Positions 34,131 to 46,214 of a DNA stretch of 64,000 nucleotides are shown here, one piece after another (the stretch's first letter is position 1; every line of letters begins with the position of its first letter). This stretch comes from Phocoena phocoena. Taxonomy: Eukaryota; Chordata; Mammalia; Artiodactyla; Phocoenidae. Under the pieces are notes generated by a model. That model did not search any database. It was not told the origin of the DNA and worked only from the letters and a program-made list of their open reading frames with translations. The DNA is taken from positions 65,829,464 through 65,893,463 of the forward strand of contig NC_089224.1 of NCBI RefSeq assembly GCF_963924675.1, given 5' to 3'. The position numbers and the translations under genes were made by a program.

Positions 34131-34486
34131 CAAAATCAGGTTCATTACTTTCATCCACCTTGAAATCTGTATAATTGTGGCTAACACTAAACAGTCAGGA
34201 AAATTAATTCATCCACTTGGATTAATTCAGCCATTCCAACCTCAAAGCTCTGATCACAACCCAGCCTTCGATTAAAGAGAAAATTCTGAATTTGTGCAGA
34301 CTACCTTATTGTCTGGCTCTTTGTCTAACACTTTAACAATCAAATCATTCATTTATTACTCTGATTCCAATAAAATACATGAAATAAGCTTAAGGCAATC
34401 ATGGAAACTCAGGGGAAATCTTGAAAATTTTATAAAAATTCAAGGGACATTCTCTGGAAATCAAAGCCGATTAAAAGTCTATCTGA

Positions 34487-34834
34487 GGACTTCCTGGGTG
34501 GCACAGGGTTAAGAATCCACCTGCCAATGCAGGGGACACAGGTTAGATCCCTGGTCTGGGAAGATCCCACATGCCGCAGAGCAACTAAGCCCGTGAGCCA
34601 CAACTACTGAGCCTGCGCTCTAGAGCCCGCAAGCCAAAACTACTGAAGCCCGTGCCTAGAGCCCATGCTCCACAACAAGAGAAGCCACTGCAATGAGAAG
34701 CCCAGGCACCACAACGAAGAGAAGCCCCCGCTTGCTGCAAATAGAGAAAGCCCGCGCGCAGCAAGGAAGACCCAACGCAGCCAATAATAAACAAACAAAC
34801 AAACAAACAAATAAATCTTTTTAAAAAAATAAAT
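34487..34834 (+). mobile_element. CHR-1-like tRNA-derived SINE, long form
   Basis: Forward copy from GGACTTCCTGGGTGGCACAG through several CAACTACTGAGCC / AGAGCCC units to an (AAAC)n and AAATAAA tail. Perfect 13-bp target duplication AAAGTCTATCTGA (34474-34486 and 34835-34847). Confidence 0.95.
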
Positions 34835-34847
34835 AAAGTCTATCTGA

Positions 34848-36255
34848 ATTTCAGTGAAATGTCCCTGGTTTAAAGTCAGACATATCTACAAAATCCATAT
34901 TTACTGATGGTTACACAAAATAGACATTTTTTCCCATTTCAATCCCTTTTTTCATGCCCCTACATAACTTCCTTTCCTCACCCTCCACTACATTTACTAT
35001 CTCTGTTGCTACACTACATTCAGTTCAGGGGCACTAAATCACCCGTTATAATCAACCTGGACCATTTTCCTGATATTTCAGTTATTATATAGAAAGCCAT
35101 GCACACACCACACTTTAGTGTTAAAGACAGTAAATTTCTAAAATCAGTTCAGCCATGTTAGTTTTCAGAGGCTCATTACTTCATCCCGCAAAAGGAGATG
35201 GAAATGGGGGAAATACCAGGCTAAGGATGAGTTGAACAGTAATTCATTAGAATGTAGTCCTTCCTTTGAGACCACATCCCCTCAAATTTACCGCTACTGT
35301 TACTTTTACAAATTACTTGGCTCATTAGAAAGTCAGTTAACTTCCTTCTCTCTATTCCCTCAAGTTTTCTGTAACTTCCTTTAGCATTTTCCTTCCCAAA
35401 ATTCACACCAGAATGTCAGCCACAATCCTAATTACAAAGCTTCAGATTAAGTTCCTGTTTCTGACATTCTTCTTATTCACAGGTCAAGAAAGCAGAGTCA
35501 GGTATGCTGGCCACTGTCCGCAAACATCTTTTCAGTTATGCCTCAAATCTGATATGCAAGATGATTAAAAACAGCTGTATCCCGGAAGGTTCACTCCCTG
35601 ACAATTCAGCTTCAAAACTCCCAAAGTACAAAATTCATTAAGCAACTATTAGGTAGCAACATTGGTGATGACTTGAATTTGAATTTGATGAGCCAGCAAT
35701 CCCATATTGATTCAAAGCCTCCCTCGACAATCAACTCTCTCAATCTGGCCACATTAGCAAAAAGTTAACAGGGAAAAAAACATATGTGGGGAAAGAAGAA
35801 AACTACTTTCTCTTAAAAGTGACTCAAGGATAGTCTGGAAACTCTTGAGTTCATTGGACATGTTGGCTAGAATATAAAGAGGCAGAGTATCTGTAACTCT
35901 TTTTCTAGTTAACTGATTTCATTTAGGCCCCAGATATAGGCCAGTGAAATTCAAACACAGTTTTGCTAGGACCCAGAGGCTTTTAGTCACCTCAAGAGAA
36001 GACATGAGTTTCTCCAAAGGAAATCATTTTTAATTTGTTTTATTAAAAAATAATGTGGATTTTACTAAAGATCTCATAGGGAAGACTGGAGTGAGAGACT
36101 ACATTGTGCATCACACCCATTACCCTCCCCAAACCTCATCGATTAATTTTTCCCACATCTTGCTTTCTGTCATCAGCAATAGGGCTTCCCTCTCTCATGA
36201 ATTTTCCTCTACAGTCCTGAGTCTTCATGGTTCTTGTCCCTTCCTTCTGGATCAC
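34848..36255. other. Unassigned intronic sequence
   Basis: Single-copy-looking AT-rich sequence; no exon or repeat recognised. Confidence 0.5.
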
Positions 36256-36562
36256 CACAGTCCAGTAGAAATATAATGCAAATCAAATATATAATTAAAA
36301 AAATTCTAGTAGCAACATTTAAGAAAAGGTAAAGAAAGTGCAATTAATTTTAATAATATATTTTATTTTACTTAATATACCCAAAATATTATCATTTCAA
36401 CATATGTGCGATATAAACAATTATTACTGAGACAGTCTGCATTCTTTTTTCCCTACTAAGCCATCAAAATCCAATGTGAATTTTACACTTACAGACATCT
36501 CAGTTAGGACTAGCCACATTTGAAGTGCTCAATAGCACATGTGGCCACCATACTGGACAGTG
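36256..36562. mobile_element. Small hAT-like DNA transposon
   Basis: Near-inverted ends CACAGTCCAGTA (36256-36267) and TACTGGACAGTG (36551-36562), one mismatch. The right part AGTGCTCAATAGCACATGTGG is typical of an old non-autonomous hAT family in mammals. Confidence 0.65.
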
Positions 36563-37206
36563 CAACTCTAGATCTTCCTTTTGGGCTTCCTAAACTCTCT
36601 CCTTTTCTTCTGCAGAACAATTTAGCTGTGTTCAAGCTCTTCCAAAAGCATGTAACGTCACCCTCCTCCATCACCCTTTTCAACAAACAAAAGACCCTCC
36701 AATTATCAGAATTTTCCCTCCGAATAACAGGAGATTATGAACAAATAAGTGAATGAGTGAAAAGCCTGATTGTTGCTGTGACCTAGAGCCAGAAGTCCCA
36801 TACTGTCTGTTCTTTGGTCTCTCAAAGGGACTGGTCCCATATTCTTCCCTCCCCCAAATTTCACTGCTGTCCTTTAATCTCAGATCTCTTTGGACGCTGA
36901 GGCCAGTGCTGCTGTACTGCTCCTTTCCCCTCTCGATCACTCCCAGCCTCATTCTCCCTTTCCCCTTCTGTCCTCCTCACTGATAACCCTCAGGGTCATG
37001 GCCACAGCACCCAGGAATCTATGCTAACCTGTGCACCTGTGCTAACCCACAGCACCCCTGCTGTGGAGAACGACAGAAGTTGTGCGAAGATTCCTCAAAC
37101 AGGCAGTGAGGCTCTGGGAAAGCCAGGTAAGTAAGAACAGAGGGAGCCCTTTTCTCTCACCTGGAGGAGTAGTGGGAAGAGGAAGAGAACCCCAGGTACT
37201 GGGGAA
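36563..37206. other. Unassigned intronic sequence
   Basis: Pyrimidine-rich patches; nothing recognised. Confidence 0.45.
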
Positions 37207-37430
37207 TCAAGTTAGAGGCAGTAGAGCATAGCAGTTAAGAACACATGCTAAGCCACCCTGCCTAGTTTCAAATTCAGTTCCAACACTCACTAGATATGTG
37301 ACCGTGGGCAAGTCACTTAACCTTACATGCCTCAGTTTCCTCTTCCCTAGATGGGGGTAATAACAGCACCGACCTCATAGTGTTACTAGCTAAATAAATG
37401 TGTTAATGTAGCACTAAGAACAAGAATAAA
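37207..37430 (+). mobile_element. MIR SINE, nearly complete
   Basis: AGAGCATAGCAGTTAAGAACAC, TGTGACCGTGGGCAAGTCAC, TTAACCTTACATGCCTCAG and GGGGGTAATAACAGCACC follow the forward MIR consensus from the tRNA-related head to the tail. Confidence 0.85.
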
Positions 37431-37439
37431 AAATATACT

Positions 37440-37680
37440 TGTCAACCCACAGAATGTACAACACCAAAAGTGAACCCTAATGTGAACTGCAGACCTCGGG
37501 TGAAAATGACGTTCAATGTACGTTCATCAGTTGTAATAAACGTACCACTCTGGTGAGGATGTTGTTAATGGGAGAGACTACGCATGTGTGGGAGAGGAGG
37601 CATATGGCAACTCTCTGTACTTTCCACTTAATTTTTCTGTGAACCTAAAATTGCTCTAAAAAATAAAGTATATGAAAAAA
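37440..37680 (+). mobile_element. Ancient L1 3' end
   Basis: AACGTACCACTCTGGTGAGG, then GAGACTACGCATGTGTGGG, and CTAAAATTGCTCTAAAAAAT match the forward 3' end of an old mammalian L1. Confidence 0.65.
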
Positions 37681-37995
37681 ATTCCATTATTTAAATATTT
37701 ATGTAAATATGTATTTAAAATATAATTTATATATAAATATGTATAATTTATGTTTGTATAATTTATATATGTTTATACGTATATATAATTTATATATGCA
37801 TATATGTATTTAAAATATACTTTATATTATACATGTTATATATATTATATAAGTAAAATATATATGTGACTACTGTATATAAATAATATAAATATATAAG
37901 ATATTTAGATATATTATATATAATATAAATATTATATAAGAATATATAACGACACACATATATATCAATACATATTTTATTACTTAAAATATGCA
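37680..37995. repeat. AT-rich low-complexity tract
   Basis: About 300 bases of TATA/ATAT/ATTT words with few G or C. It follows the A-rich end of the old L1 and may have grown from it. Confidence 0.85.
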
Positions 37996-38529
37996 AGCAA
38001 GGCTGCTCCACTTTAACAAAACTACCCCACTAGCCCTCACTGACGCTTAAGTGACATTGTGGTTGGCCACAACTCTGCCACTGCCCTATCACTGTCCCAA
38101 ATCTAAGACCCAATGAACCCAGGTGTGGGTAGCAGGAACCTGACCGGCACAGAGAGCCACCTCCTGGCCACCTGGCTCAAAGGCTACCCTGTAATGTGTG
38201 TGTAACTGCTATTTCTGGAGCCTCCTACAAGCCAGTGCCCACACCCTGGGCTCCTGGCTCACAAAGTGCCTGCTCAGACATTGGAAGCGCTCAGCTCACA
38301 TCTGCCCTGTGACCTCCCAACACGCAGCAGCCAAGCTTCACTCCTCCAGCTTGCACTCTGGTGAGCTGTCCTGCTTGCCCACCTCACGGCAGCCGGCGTC
38401 AGCTTACAGTACTAGACCTACTCACACCCATGCAGCTCCAACTCAGGAAAATCATACCTGTGAGCACCAAGCTGTGTACTGCCCTTGATTTGCAACCATA
38501 AGTTCTTACCACCTTTGCTCATCTATCAA
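37996..38529. other. Unassigned intronic sequence
   Basis: A 96-codon open frame at 38198-38488 (plus) has no recognisable domain and low-complexity ends; treated as chance. No repeat family assigned. Confidence 0.45.
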
Positions 38530-39340
38530 ATGGGTCAACGAAGGGCAATTTGAAAGTATCTATCAAAACTACCACTCTGAGGAATTTATGTATACCTTCA
38601 TACACAAGTGTGTGAAATGACTTACGTACAACTCTACTTAAATTACTAAAGCATGGTTTGTGTTCACAAAAGACTAGAAACAAAGAAAACTGATAAAATA
38701 AATTATAGATAGATTTCTATAGAACATAGGTTGATTTTTATGTACAGATAATAGAAAGAAATCTCTGATAAATTAAAGCAAGGTCAGAACAGTGTATAAT
38801 GAATATAAGAGGAGGGAAACGAATACATATGTGTGAAAGTCTCTGAAATGACAAAAAACTAAGACAAGTACTTATTTCTTTCGGGGCTGGGGTGGGAGGA
38901 TGGGGGGTGAGAACTGGGCAGATGGGGGACTTTTCAACACATGCATTTTTGTACTTTTTTTTTTTTTTTAAAGAAGATGTTGGGGGTAGGAGTTTATTTA
39001 TTTATTTATTTATTTATTTTTGGCTGTTTTGGGTCTTCGTTTCTGTGCAAGGGCTTTCTCTACTTGTGGCAAGCGGGGGCCACTCTTCACTGCGGTGCGC
39101 GGGCCTCTCACTGTCGCGGCCTCTCTTGTTGTGGAGCACAGGCTCCAGACGCGCACGCTCAGTAGTTGTGGCTCACGGGCCTAGTTGCTCCGCGGCATGT
39201 GGGATCCTCCCAGACCAGGGCTCGAACCCGTGTCCCCTGCATTAGCAGGCAGATTCTCAACCACTGCACCACCAGGGAAGCCCCTGTACTTTTTAATGTT
39301 TGAACCATGAACTTATTTTAAAAAACCCTAAATATGTAAT
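38530..39340 (+). mobile_element. Ancient L1 3' end, interrupted by a SINE
   Basis: AATGGGTCAACGAAGGGCAATTTG, then AAAAGACTAGAAACAAA and TGGGCAGATGGGGGACTTTTC fit old forward L1 ORF2-end/3'UTR. It resumes after the SINE with TTTTTAATGTTTGAACCATG. Confidence 0.5.
38960..39284 (-). mobile_element. CHR-1-like tRNA-derived SINE, long form
   Basis: Inverted copy with a (TTTA)n-bearing tail at left and the tRNA head at right. A 10-bp target duplication TGTACTTTTT (38950-38959 and 39285-39294). Inserted in the old L1 piece. Confidence 0.92.
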
Positions 39341-39774
39341 GAAATTAATAACCTATTCTGCTTACCTTGTGGGGATGGTGACTGCTTTATGAACTGTTAA
39401 GTGCCTGGGAAAATTTATCACCCTTTTTGTTGAGGAGGGCTTTGTGGTGGGGCTGATGAGCTGAATCCCTATAAAAGCTTTCTCTGCTGGTACTGATGGA
39501 GATTTCTCATCGTGAGGCAGATTCCTTGCTACCACACTGTCTCTCAACCTCTGTTTTTCTTTAGAGTCTCACTATTCAAGTTTGATGTCTCTGTGACAGA
39601 TTGCAGGGGTGGCTGTGGTGAAAAGGACTTTAAGAGTTGCTATACTTATGTGGGAACTTCTAGTCCAGGCTGTGGTCACTCTGACCGCACTCCAGAAACT
39701 CAATATGATCAGTTCACTGATGGAGAGAATTATAAAGTAATAAAACTTTAGAACAGAAAGGGTTGGCAAAGCCC

Positions 39775-39915
39775 AACAAGTCCCTTATTTTACAGATAAG
39801 GATACCAAGGAGCGGAGAGGTTCCATAACCAGTTCAAAGTCACACACGTGTTACTGAGGCTGCTACCAGGGAGCAGCATGTTGCCCGGTCTCTTTCCACA
39901 CCTCCTTCCACTGTC
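39775..39915 (-). mobile_element. MIR-like SINE fragment
   Basis: TTTTACAGATAAGGATACC, then AGAGGTTCCATAACCAG and AAGTCACACACG is antisense MIR. Confidence 0.6.
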
Positions 39916-40169
39916 CCATTATAACACTGATTTATTAATTTACAAACAGGACATCTAGTTACAAGAGACAGATCTACTAAGTGAAAGGAAATGACTATAA
40001 AAAGGTGCTTGGTTAAATGATATCAGAGCAAGGGAAAGGAATAAATATTCAAACAACTCAGAGCAAATCTGATCAACACACCATCCTTTCTATCTGCAGG
40101 GCACTTGACTTTGCAGTGTCTGGAACCCACATGCCCTTCTGAGGAGGTGCAAGGTGTACATGCCATTTA

Positions 40170-40600
40170 TACATAACTATATGGATACAGAGTGTGGCAG
40201 AAATGGTTTGTTGCCCACCAAAAATTTGAGCTCACCCTTCATGACATAGAACTGTCACCAAGAACTACATTTACAAGCCCTCCTGACATCTAGATGGGGC
40301 CATGACTAGTTCTCTCCAAGGGAGTGAAAGTGGAAGTGAGGATGTCCTTTGGGGGCCAGGTCATTTAGGAAGTGAGTCTGCCTTTTTCATGCTCTCCTTC
40401 CCCATTCATGCTACGTACAAAAGAGTCCAAGACCTGCAGGATATCACAAGAAGGATAGAAGTGGCCTGGATCACAAGAAGAAAGTGGCCTGGATCCCTGA
40501 ATTGGAGGAAAACTGCTTACTGACCAGAAATAGCCTTCATTGGACTGCAACTGTTAGTAAATTAACTTTTAATGTGTTATGACAATAAAATTTTGGAGCT
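40170..40600 (+). mobile_element. Ancient repeat (LTR- or hAT-like), family not assigned
   Basis: GGGGCCATGACTAGTTCTCTCCA, then GTGAAAGTGGAAGTGAGGATGTC, then CATTGGACTGCAACTG and ATGTGTTATGACAATAAA-like end is a familiar mammal-wide repeat pattern. It holds an internal near-duplicate of AAGTGGCCTGGATC at about 40461 and 40483. Confidence 0.45.
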
Positions 40601-40691
40601 TGTTTATGTTATTCTAATCTGTGCACAGGGACATTTCAGTGAGACCTCAAAATAAGTCATTACCTCTCAGCTTTAAAAAAGAATCATTGAG

Positions 40692-40879
40692 GGACTTCCC
40701 TAGTGGCTCAGTGGTTAAGACTCCATGCTACCAAATCAGGGGACCCAGGCTCGACCCCTGGGCAGGGAACTAGATCCCACATGCATGCCACAACTAAGAG
40801 TTTGCATGCCGCAACTAAGGAGGCTGCCTGCTGCAACTAAGACCCGGCGCAACCTAGTAAATAAATAAATATTTTTAAC
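40692..40879 (+). mobile_element. CHR-1-like tRNA-derived SINE, short form
   Basis: Forward copy (GGACTTCCCTAGTGGCTCAG) with GCAACTAAG units and an AAATAAATAAATA tail. A 15-bp target duplication AAAAGAATCATTGAG (40677-40691 and 40880-40894). Confidence 0.94.
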
Positions 40880-41134
40880 AAAAGAATCATTGAGTAACAA
40901 GAGGAAAAAAATATCCTGTTACTATTTTTAGTTCTTCTAAGGCTTACTTCCTTAACTCTACAAAATATATCACAATTTACTGACTTAATAATTTAGACAA
41001 TATCTATTGACTTCCTGGTATGAAAGATGATGAAAGATGAGAATTTAGTTCACTTAATCTCTCCTTTTCTTGCTGTCTTCCAATGTTTAATAATTATATT
41101 TTTATTGGTTACATTTATAGCTTTAAATACCACC

Positions 41135-41345
41135 TTTTAAAAAAAGAAAGACTATTCTTAGAGCAGTTTTAGCTTTACAACAAAATTGAGAGGAAGGTGA
41201 AGAGATTTCCCATCTACTCCCTGCCTCCACACATTCATAGCCTCCCCCATTATCAACATCACTCACTAGAATGACAAAGCTTTTGTATTCTGCCTTAAAG
41301 TGCTTTGATTCTGTCCTTATACTTGACTGATCATTGGGCATAGAA
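41135..41345 (-). mobile_element. Old L1 3' end fragment
   Basis: AGAGCAGTTTTAGCTTTACAAC, AAAATTGAGAGGAAGGTG and CCCCCATTATCAACATCAC match the antisense 3' end of an old L1. The same sequence begins the fragment at 48085. Confidence 0.65.
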
Positions 41346-41394
41346 TTCTTAGTTCATAATAATTTTTTTCTCATACCATGAAGTCATCATCCTA

Positions 41395-41885
41395 TGTGCT
41401 CTAGCCTGTCCGTGTGCACATGAATCACCTGGGATCTTGTGAAAATGCAGATCCTGACTGGTGGGTCTGGGGTGGGCCTGAGACCTGCAATTCTTTTTGT
41501 TGTTTTAATAAATTTATTTATTTTTGGCTGCATTGGGTCTTCGTTGCTGCGCGTGGGCTTTTTCTAGTTGCGGCGAGCGGGGGCTACTCTTCCTTGTGGT
41601 GCGCGGGCTTCTCATTGTGGTGACTTCTCTTGTTGCAGAGCACGGGCTCTAGGCGCACGGGCTTCAGTAGTTGTGGCACGCAGGCTCAGTAGTTGTGGCA
41701 CGTGGGCTTAGCTGCTCTGCGGCATGTGGGATCTTCCCGGACCAGGGCTCGAACCCGTGTCCCCTGCACTGGCAGGCGGATTCTTAACCACTGCACCACC
41801 AGGGAAGTCCCTGAGACCTACATGTCTAATAAGCCCCCAGATGATGATCTTGTCTGTGGTCTGAGGCCCATGCTTGAGCAATGAG
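41395..41885 (+). mobile_element. MER5-like hAT fragment split by a SINE
   Basis: GAATCACCTGGGATCTTGTG, then AATGCAGATCCTGACTGG and CTGAGACCT before the SINE; AATAAGCCCCCAGATGATG and TGAGGCCCATGCTTGAG after it. Outer ends are not clear. Confidence 0.6.
41488..41809 (-). mobile_element. CHR-1-like tRNA-derived SINE, long form
   Basis: Inverted copy (TTTATTTATTTTTGGCTGC tail side to GGGAAGTCC head) flanked by CCTGAGACCT (41477-41486 and 41810-41819). Inserted in the hAT fragment. Confidence 0.9.
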
Positions 41886-41929
41886 TTTCCAGCATTTAAT
41901 GCTGCTGATGAGAAGGCTGGTATGAGCCC

Positions 41930-42195
41930 AATTCACATCCCTCTTCAGTTCTCTCTCTCGGGTATCTTTTAACATATTGTGCTTATTCTTAGTGTTTGTA
42001 AATTTCAGAGGATGAGGCTTTAAATTTTTTGTTAATCATTGTCCTCTGCTCTTGGTCGGCTGTTTCAATCTTAAGGTTTGTGTCTTTCTCCAGTTTTGGG
42101 GAATGTTCAATTATTTCCTTCAAAATGTCTTCCCTTTCCCCCTGGCATTCTCTCTGGATTTGCTTTTTGAGACTCCTATTGGTTAGATGTTGGAC
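41930..42195 (-). mobile_element. Ancient L1/HAL1-like repeat, left piece
   Basis: Sequence ending GAGACTCCTATTGGTTAGATG is the antisense of the same old repeat as 11533-19160. It continues at 43055 after an L1 insertion. Confidence 0.45.
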
Positions 42196-43050
42196 CCTTT
42201 TCTTTTTCCAGCTCTATTGAGGTATAATTGAGATAAAACATTGTATAAGTTAAAGGCGTGCAACATGTTGATTTGTTAACATTCTGTATAACAAAACGAT
42301 GACCACTATAATATTAGCTAACACCTCCATCATGTCACATAATTAACATTTCTTTTTTTGTGGTGAGAATAAGATCTACTCTCTTGGCAACTTTCAAGTA
42401 TATAATACAGTATTATTAACTATAATAACCATGCTGTACATTAGATCTCCAGAACTTATTCACCTTATAACTGGAAGCTTGTTCCCTTTGGCCAACATCT
42501 TTCCACTTCCTTCCCCTGCCCCGCCCCTTCCCCCAGTCCTGGTAACCATCATTCTACTCTTTATTTCTACGAATTTAGCTTTTAAAGATTCAACTACATA
42601 TGATGTCATACAATATTTGTCTGACTTATTTCATTTAGCACAATGCCCTCAAGGTCCATCCATGTTGTCACAAATGGCAGGATGTCCTTCTTTTCATGGT
42701 TGAATAATATTCCATTATATATATTATATGAAAACATAATAGATATAGAGAGACAGATCTAGATACTTATCTCTATCTATCTAGATTTCTATATCTTTAT
42801 CTGTCTATCTATATCTATATCACATTTTCTTTATTCATCCACTGATGGACAGGTAGGTTTTTTCTATATTTTGCCTATTGTGAATAATGCTGCAGTGAAC
42901 ATGGGAGAGCAGAGATCTCTCCAAGATAGTGATTTCATTTCCTTTGGGCAAATACCCAGAAGTGGAATTGCTGGATCATATGGTAGTTTTATTTTTATTT
43001 TTTTGAGGAACCTCCACAGTGTTTTCCACAGTGGCTGTATCAGAGCTTTT
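42196..43050 (-). mobile_element. Old L1 3' end, inserted in the ancient repeat
   Basis: TCTATTGAGGTATAATTGAG at the left and TTCCACAGTGGCTGTA at the right follow the antisense ORF2-end/3'UTR of an L1. At about 42715-42825 the ATCT/ATAT words are a degraded microsatellite. No target duplication found. Confidence 0.75.
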
Positions 43051-43054
43051 GGAC

Positions 43055-43430
43055 TACCTTGACTTCTCTTTTCTCTACTGTCTCTATTCTCTTTCCCTTT
43101 TTTTCTCTATGTCTTCATCTTATTTTCCTCAAGACCTTCTATTGAATTTCTGGACAGCCTATCTTTAATCTCTAAAAGCGCTTTCTTTTTCTATTACCTG
43201 ATTTCATGTCATTTTTAAATGGATATTATGAATTCTTGGATTGCTCTGAACATACTAATGAGAGCTGTTGTTTGAAGTTTCCTGTACTGTCTTTGCCTCC
43301 TCTAGGGTCTGTTTTTCTGTTTACCTTGGCCCTTTCTCTTTCATGCTGCAATTTTTTTCCCCTACATATTTGGTGATTCCTGTCTGTTCATACTTAAGAA
43401 TAAAGGATGAAGTAGATGGTGTGAGTTTTC
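43055..43430 (-). mobile_element. Ancient L1/HAL1-like repeat, right piece
   Basis: ACTTCTCTTTTCTCTACTGTC, then CTTCTATTGAATTTCTGGAC is the antisense continuation of the repeat cut at 42195. Confidence 0.45.
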
Positions 43431-43479
43431 CTCGATGTTGCACAAAATTGTTTCCCCTTATTTACTCTCCTTAATAAGG

Positions 43480-43890
43480 TCAACATATATATTGTTTATA
43501 TAACCATTTTCTTATTAATGATCATTATGTTATTTCCATATTTTTCCCATACAGTGTTTCAATAAACATCCTCATAGATATATATCCATAAGGGCTGATA
43601 CAGTTATTTCTATGAAATAAATTCCTAAAAGTGAGATTGCTGGTTGGAAGTAATACACATTCTAAAACTTTTTATTATGGAAAATGTCAAACATGTGGAA
43701 AGCTAGAGAGAATGGTATAATTATTCTCTTAATTTGATTGAGAGGATGCAAAAACTTGCAGACATGAAAAAGGCTGGTCTTAATGTATCTATACGTCTAC
43801 CCACTTGCACCCCTCCTCTTGGACTATGTTGAAGTAAATGCCAGACACCAAATCATGTCATCCAGATGAATACAAGTTCACATTTTAATA
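43480..43890 (-). mobile_element. Ancient L1 fragments
   Basis: AAGTGAGATTGCTGGTTGG and TTATTATGGAAAATGTCAAAC, with TGTTGAAGTAAATGCCAGAC, fit antisense 3' regions of old L1s. More than one copy may be joined here. Confidence 0.55.
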
Positions 43891-43908
43891 GATACAGCTG
43901 TAACCAGG

Positions 43909-44536
43909 CAGGACCTTATGGGGCCTCCCAGGGACAGACGCCCCCTGCCCCGCCCACTCCTCCATCTGCTTCTTGCTTGTGGAAAAACTTTAGCCTCCTA
44001 CACCTTCCCCAAATTCCAAAGAATAACCTTAATCAGACAAGTGAGAAAATGCAGAAACAAAGGAAAATAGTCAAGCAAGACAAAATAATAATAGTTTAGC
44101 CATTAAGCAAAGTCAAGTACCTTTAATTCTCCTCAAAGGCTATAGATAATTCTCCGAGCCATGTCCTTTGAGCTGTTTTGCAGATACTGAAACCCCCACC
44201 AGGTGGAAGAAGTTAACTGCATGCTGACCACAAGCACATAGAGCTCCAGACTGACTGGAACCAGAAGGTTGATGATATTGACTTCTAGTCACCTCACTAC
44301 CAACCAGTCAGAAGAATGTCCTTGAGCTGATCACATACGCTGAAACTCTCTCCCTCACAGTCTTTAAAAACCTTACCTGGAAAGCCATCAAGGAGTTCAG
44401 GACTTTTGAGCATTAGCTGCCCCATGCTCCTTGTTGGCACCTGCAATAAACGCTGCACTTTCCATCACCACAACCCAGCAACAGTAGATTGGCTTTACTG
44501 TGCTTGGGTGAGTGGACCCAAGTTGGGTTTGATAAC
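43909..44536 (+). mobile_element. Solo LTR of an endogenous retrovirus
   Basis: LTR-like unit starting TGTAACCAGGCAGGACC, with an AATAAA signal at 44445-44450 (CTGCAATAAACGCTGCAC) and the U5-like text GTAGATTGGCTTTACTGTGC. No internal viral genes. The right edge (near GATAACG) and target duplication are uncertain. It is antisense to APBA1. Confidence 0.65.
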
Positions 44537-45114
44537 GCTGCCAGGTACTTCCCCCTGAACTTTAGTAATTCTCTTCCAACTCCAAGGAATTTCAATTTTT
44601 CCACATGTAGCCATGGACATATGTATTCTTTTTTTCTGTGAGGAGGGGCATACAGGAAACAGGAAACATTCCTCTCTTTTCTCCCCAAATTCTGAACCAG
44701 CAAAGGGATATAGGAGCCACACAAATGGAGATTTTAAAATGTCATCTGAAAAGCTGGACTGGATGATTTGCCTTTATATTTTTAGCCAAATTGTCTTACT
44801 AACACTTCACCTCTGCATTAAATAAATGGACCTCAGGGAGTCACTGGGATAGTGGTCAACCACAGGTGTCTCCCACAGGTGTCATGCCTGCCGGGGGAAG
44901 CTTGCCATATGGCTGGGAGCACGTCAGAATACCCTATCACAGCAGGCAGGCAGGCAGAGCTGGAGAAGAGACCCAGATGGCACCAATCCAACACAGTTTC
45001 CTTTCCCAAATTCATGAAACAGTCCTCCTCTTCTGGAGAAAAGGGAATGAGGGGCAGGGAGAGGGGCCACCAGTGTTATTCTACAATGAATCACGAGACA
45101 GGGAAATGGAGTTC
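44537..45114. other. Unassigned intronic sequence
   Basis: No exon recognised. Overlapping open frames of about 100 codons near 44413-45177 on both strands lack recognisable domains. Confidence 0.45.
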
Positions 45115-45420
45115 CCCCCAAAGATGTTATCAATATATTTCATTTTTGCCAATCTGATAGGCTGTGTTTTACCTTGAGTTTCCCTGACAACTAGCAGAAT
45201 GGTCACTTTTTCATAGGCTTATTGGTCATTGCATTTCCTTTTCTGTGGACTGCCTGCTTTTCTATCAAGTCCTTTTCTTATGCACTTGGAGGAGGATTTT
45301 TTTAAATATTAAGAATATTAACCTTTTTACTGTCACACTGTTGCAAATATCTTCTTCCAGTGTATCATTTGGCTTTTGACTGGACTTATAGGTTCTCTTT
45401 CCATAGAGAAACAAAATTTT
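45115..45420 (-). mobile_element. Old L1 fragment
   Basis: TTTTTGCCAATCTGATAGGC, then TATTGGTCATTGCATTTCC, then TTGCAAATATCTTCTTCCAG is the antisense 5'UTR/ORF1-side pattern of an ancient L1. Confidence 0.55.
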
Positions 45421-46009
45421 TATTTAGTGATGCCACTCAGCAGAGATGAGGGCTGCTTTGCTGTGATGAAATACTACAAAAGAATCTCGGGCTTATCGAC
45501 AATACTGTAAAAGCCCATTGAAAAAGCATGAAGCCCCCACCCCCACCCTTTTTTATTGATGCAGTAAAAAGACATGCTATAACAGCTTTTACCTTTCTTC
45601 CTTGCTTGACAAGGGTAAGCTCATTAAAATCTACTAGCAGTTCCCCAGCTATCCATATGTCATCTGGCCACTTACATGGGCAGAAAATTGTAAAATCAAT
45701 TTAAACAGTTTGGGAAGTGAATGAGGTCGCTTCAAAATGATTTTAATCTACTGCACTAATTGCACCTAAAGTGCCTGCACACATTTCTCCCAATTTATAA
45801 TTCCAACTAAGGGTTGACATCTTTAAAATACCTTGGCAATGCACCCTGGAGGGGGTGGGAAGTTTACTGATTTTCCCTTCCTCATCTGTAGGTGAAAGGA
45901 TCTACTTATATCCCCAGTCCATGGAATTTAAGTATAAGAAAGGCGCTTAGAGCTTTTCTTAGCCAACCTCCCCACTTGTTTAAGAAATGAGAGGAAGAAC
46001 TAAAATGTC
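45421..46009. other. Unassigned intronic sequence
   Basis: AT-rich, no exon or repeat recognised. Confidence 0.45.
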
Positions 46010-46165
46010 TGCTCCACCTCTCTCTAGGAGCCATCCCTAACTTCCTTTCTCACCCCCTAGTTGGCTCAGGAGTCTGTGTTATTAATCTCTGTAGCCCTCA
46101 CACCTTGTGCTGCGCCTGACATACAGTAGGACCTCAAAGAAGTTTGTTGAATGAGTTTCCAAGAC
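46010..46165 (+). mobile_element. L2-like 3' end
   Basis: Ends ACATACAGTAGGACCTCAAAG, TTTGTTGAATGAG, the L2 tail pattern. Confidence 0.6.
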
Positions 46166-46214
46166 TACACAGTTAGTGTCAAAGCCCCACTGGTTCCTGG
46201 TTCAGGACCCCTTC

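Noticed and set aside
38198..38488. 96-codon plus-strand open frame
   Set aside because: No recognisable protein family; ends in low-complexity His/Thr/Pro-rich text.
42715..42825. Possible protein-binding or regulatory array
   Set aside because: Degraded ATCT/ATAT microsatellite inside an L1 fragment.
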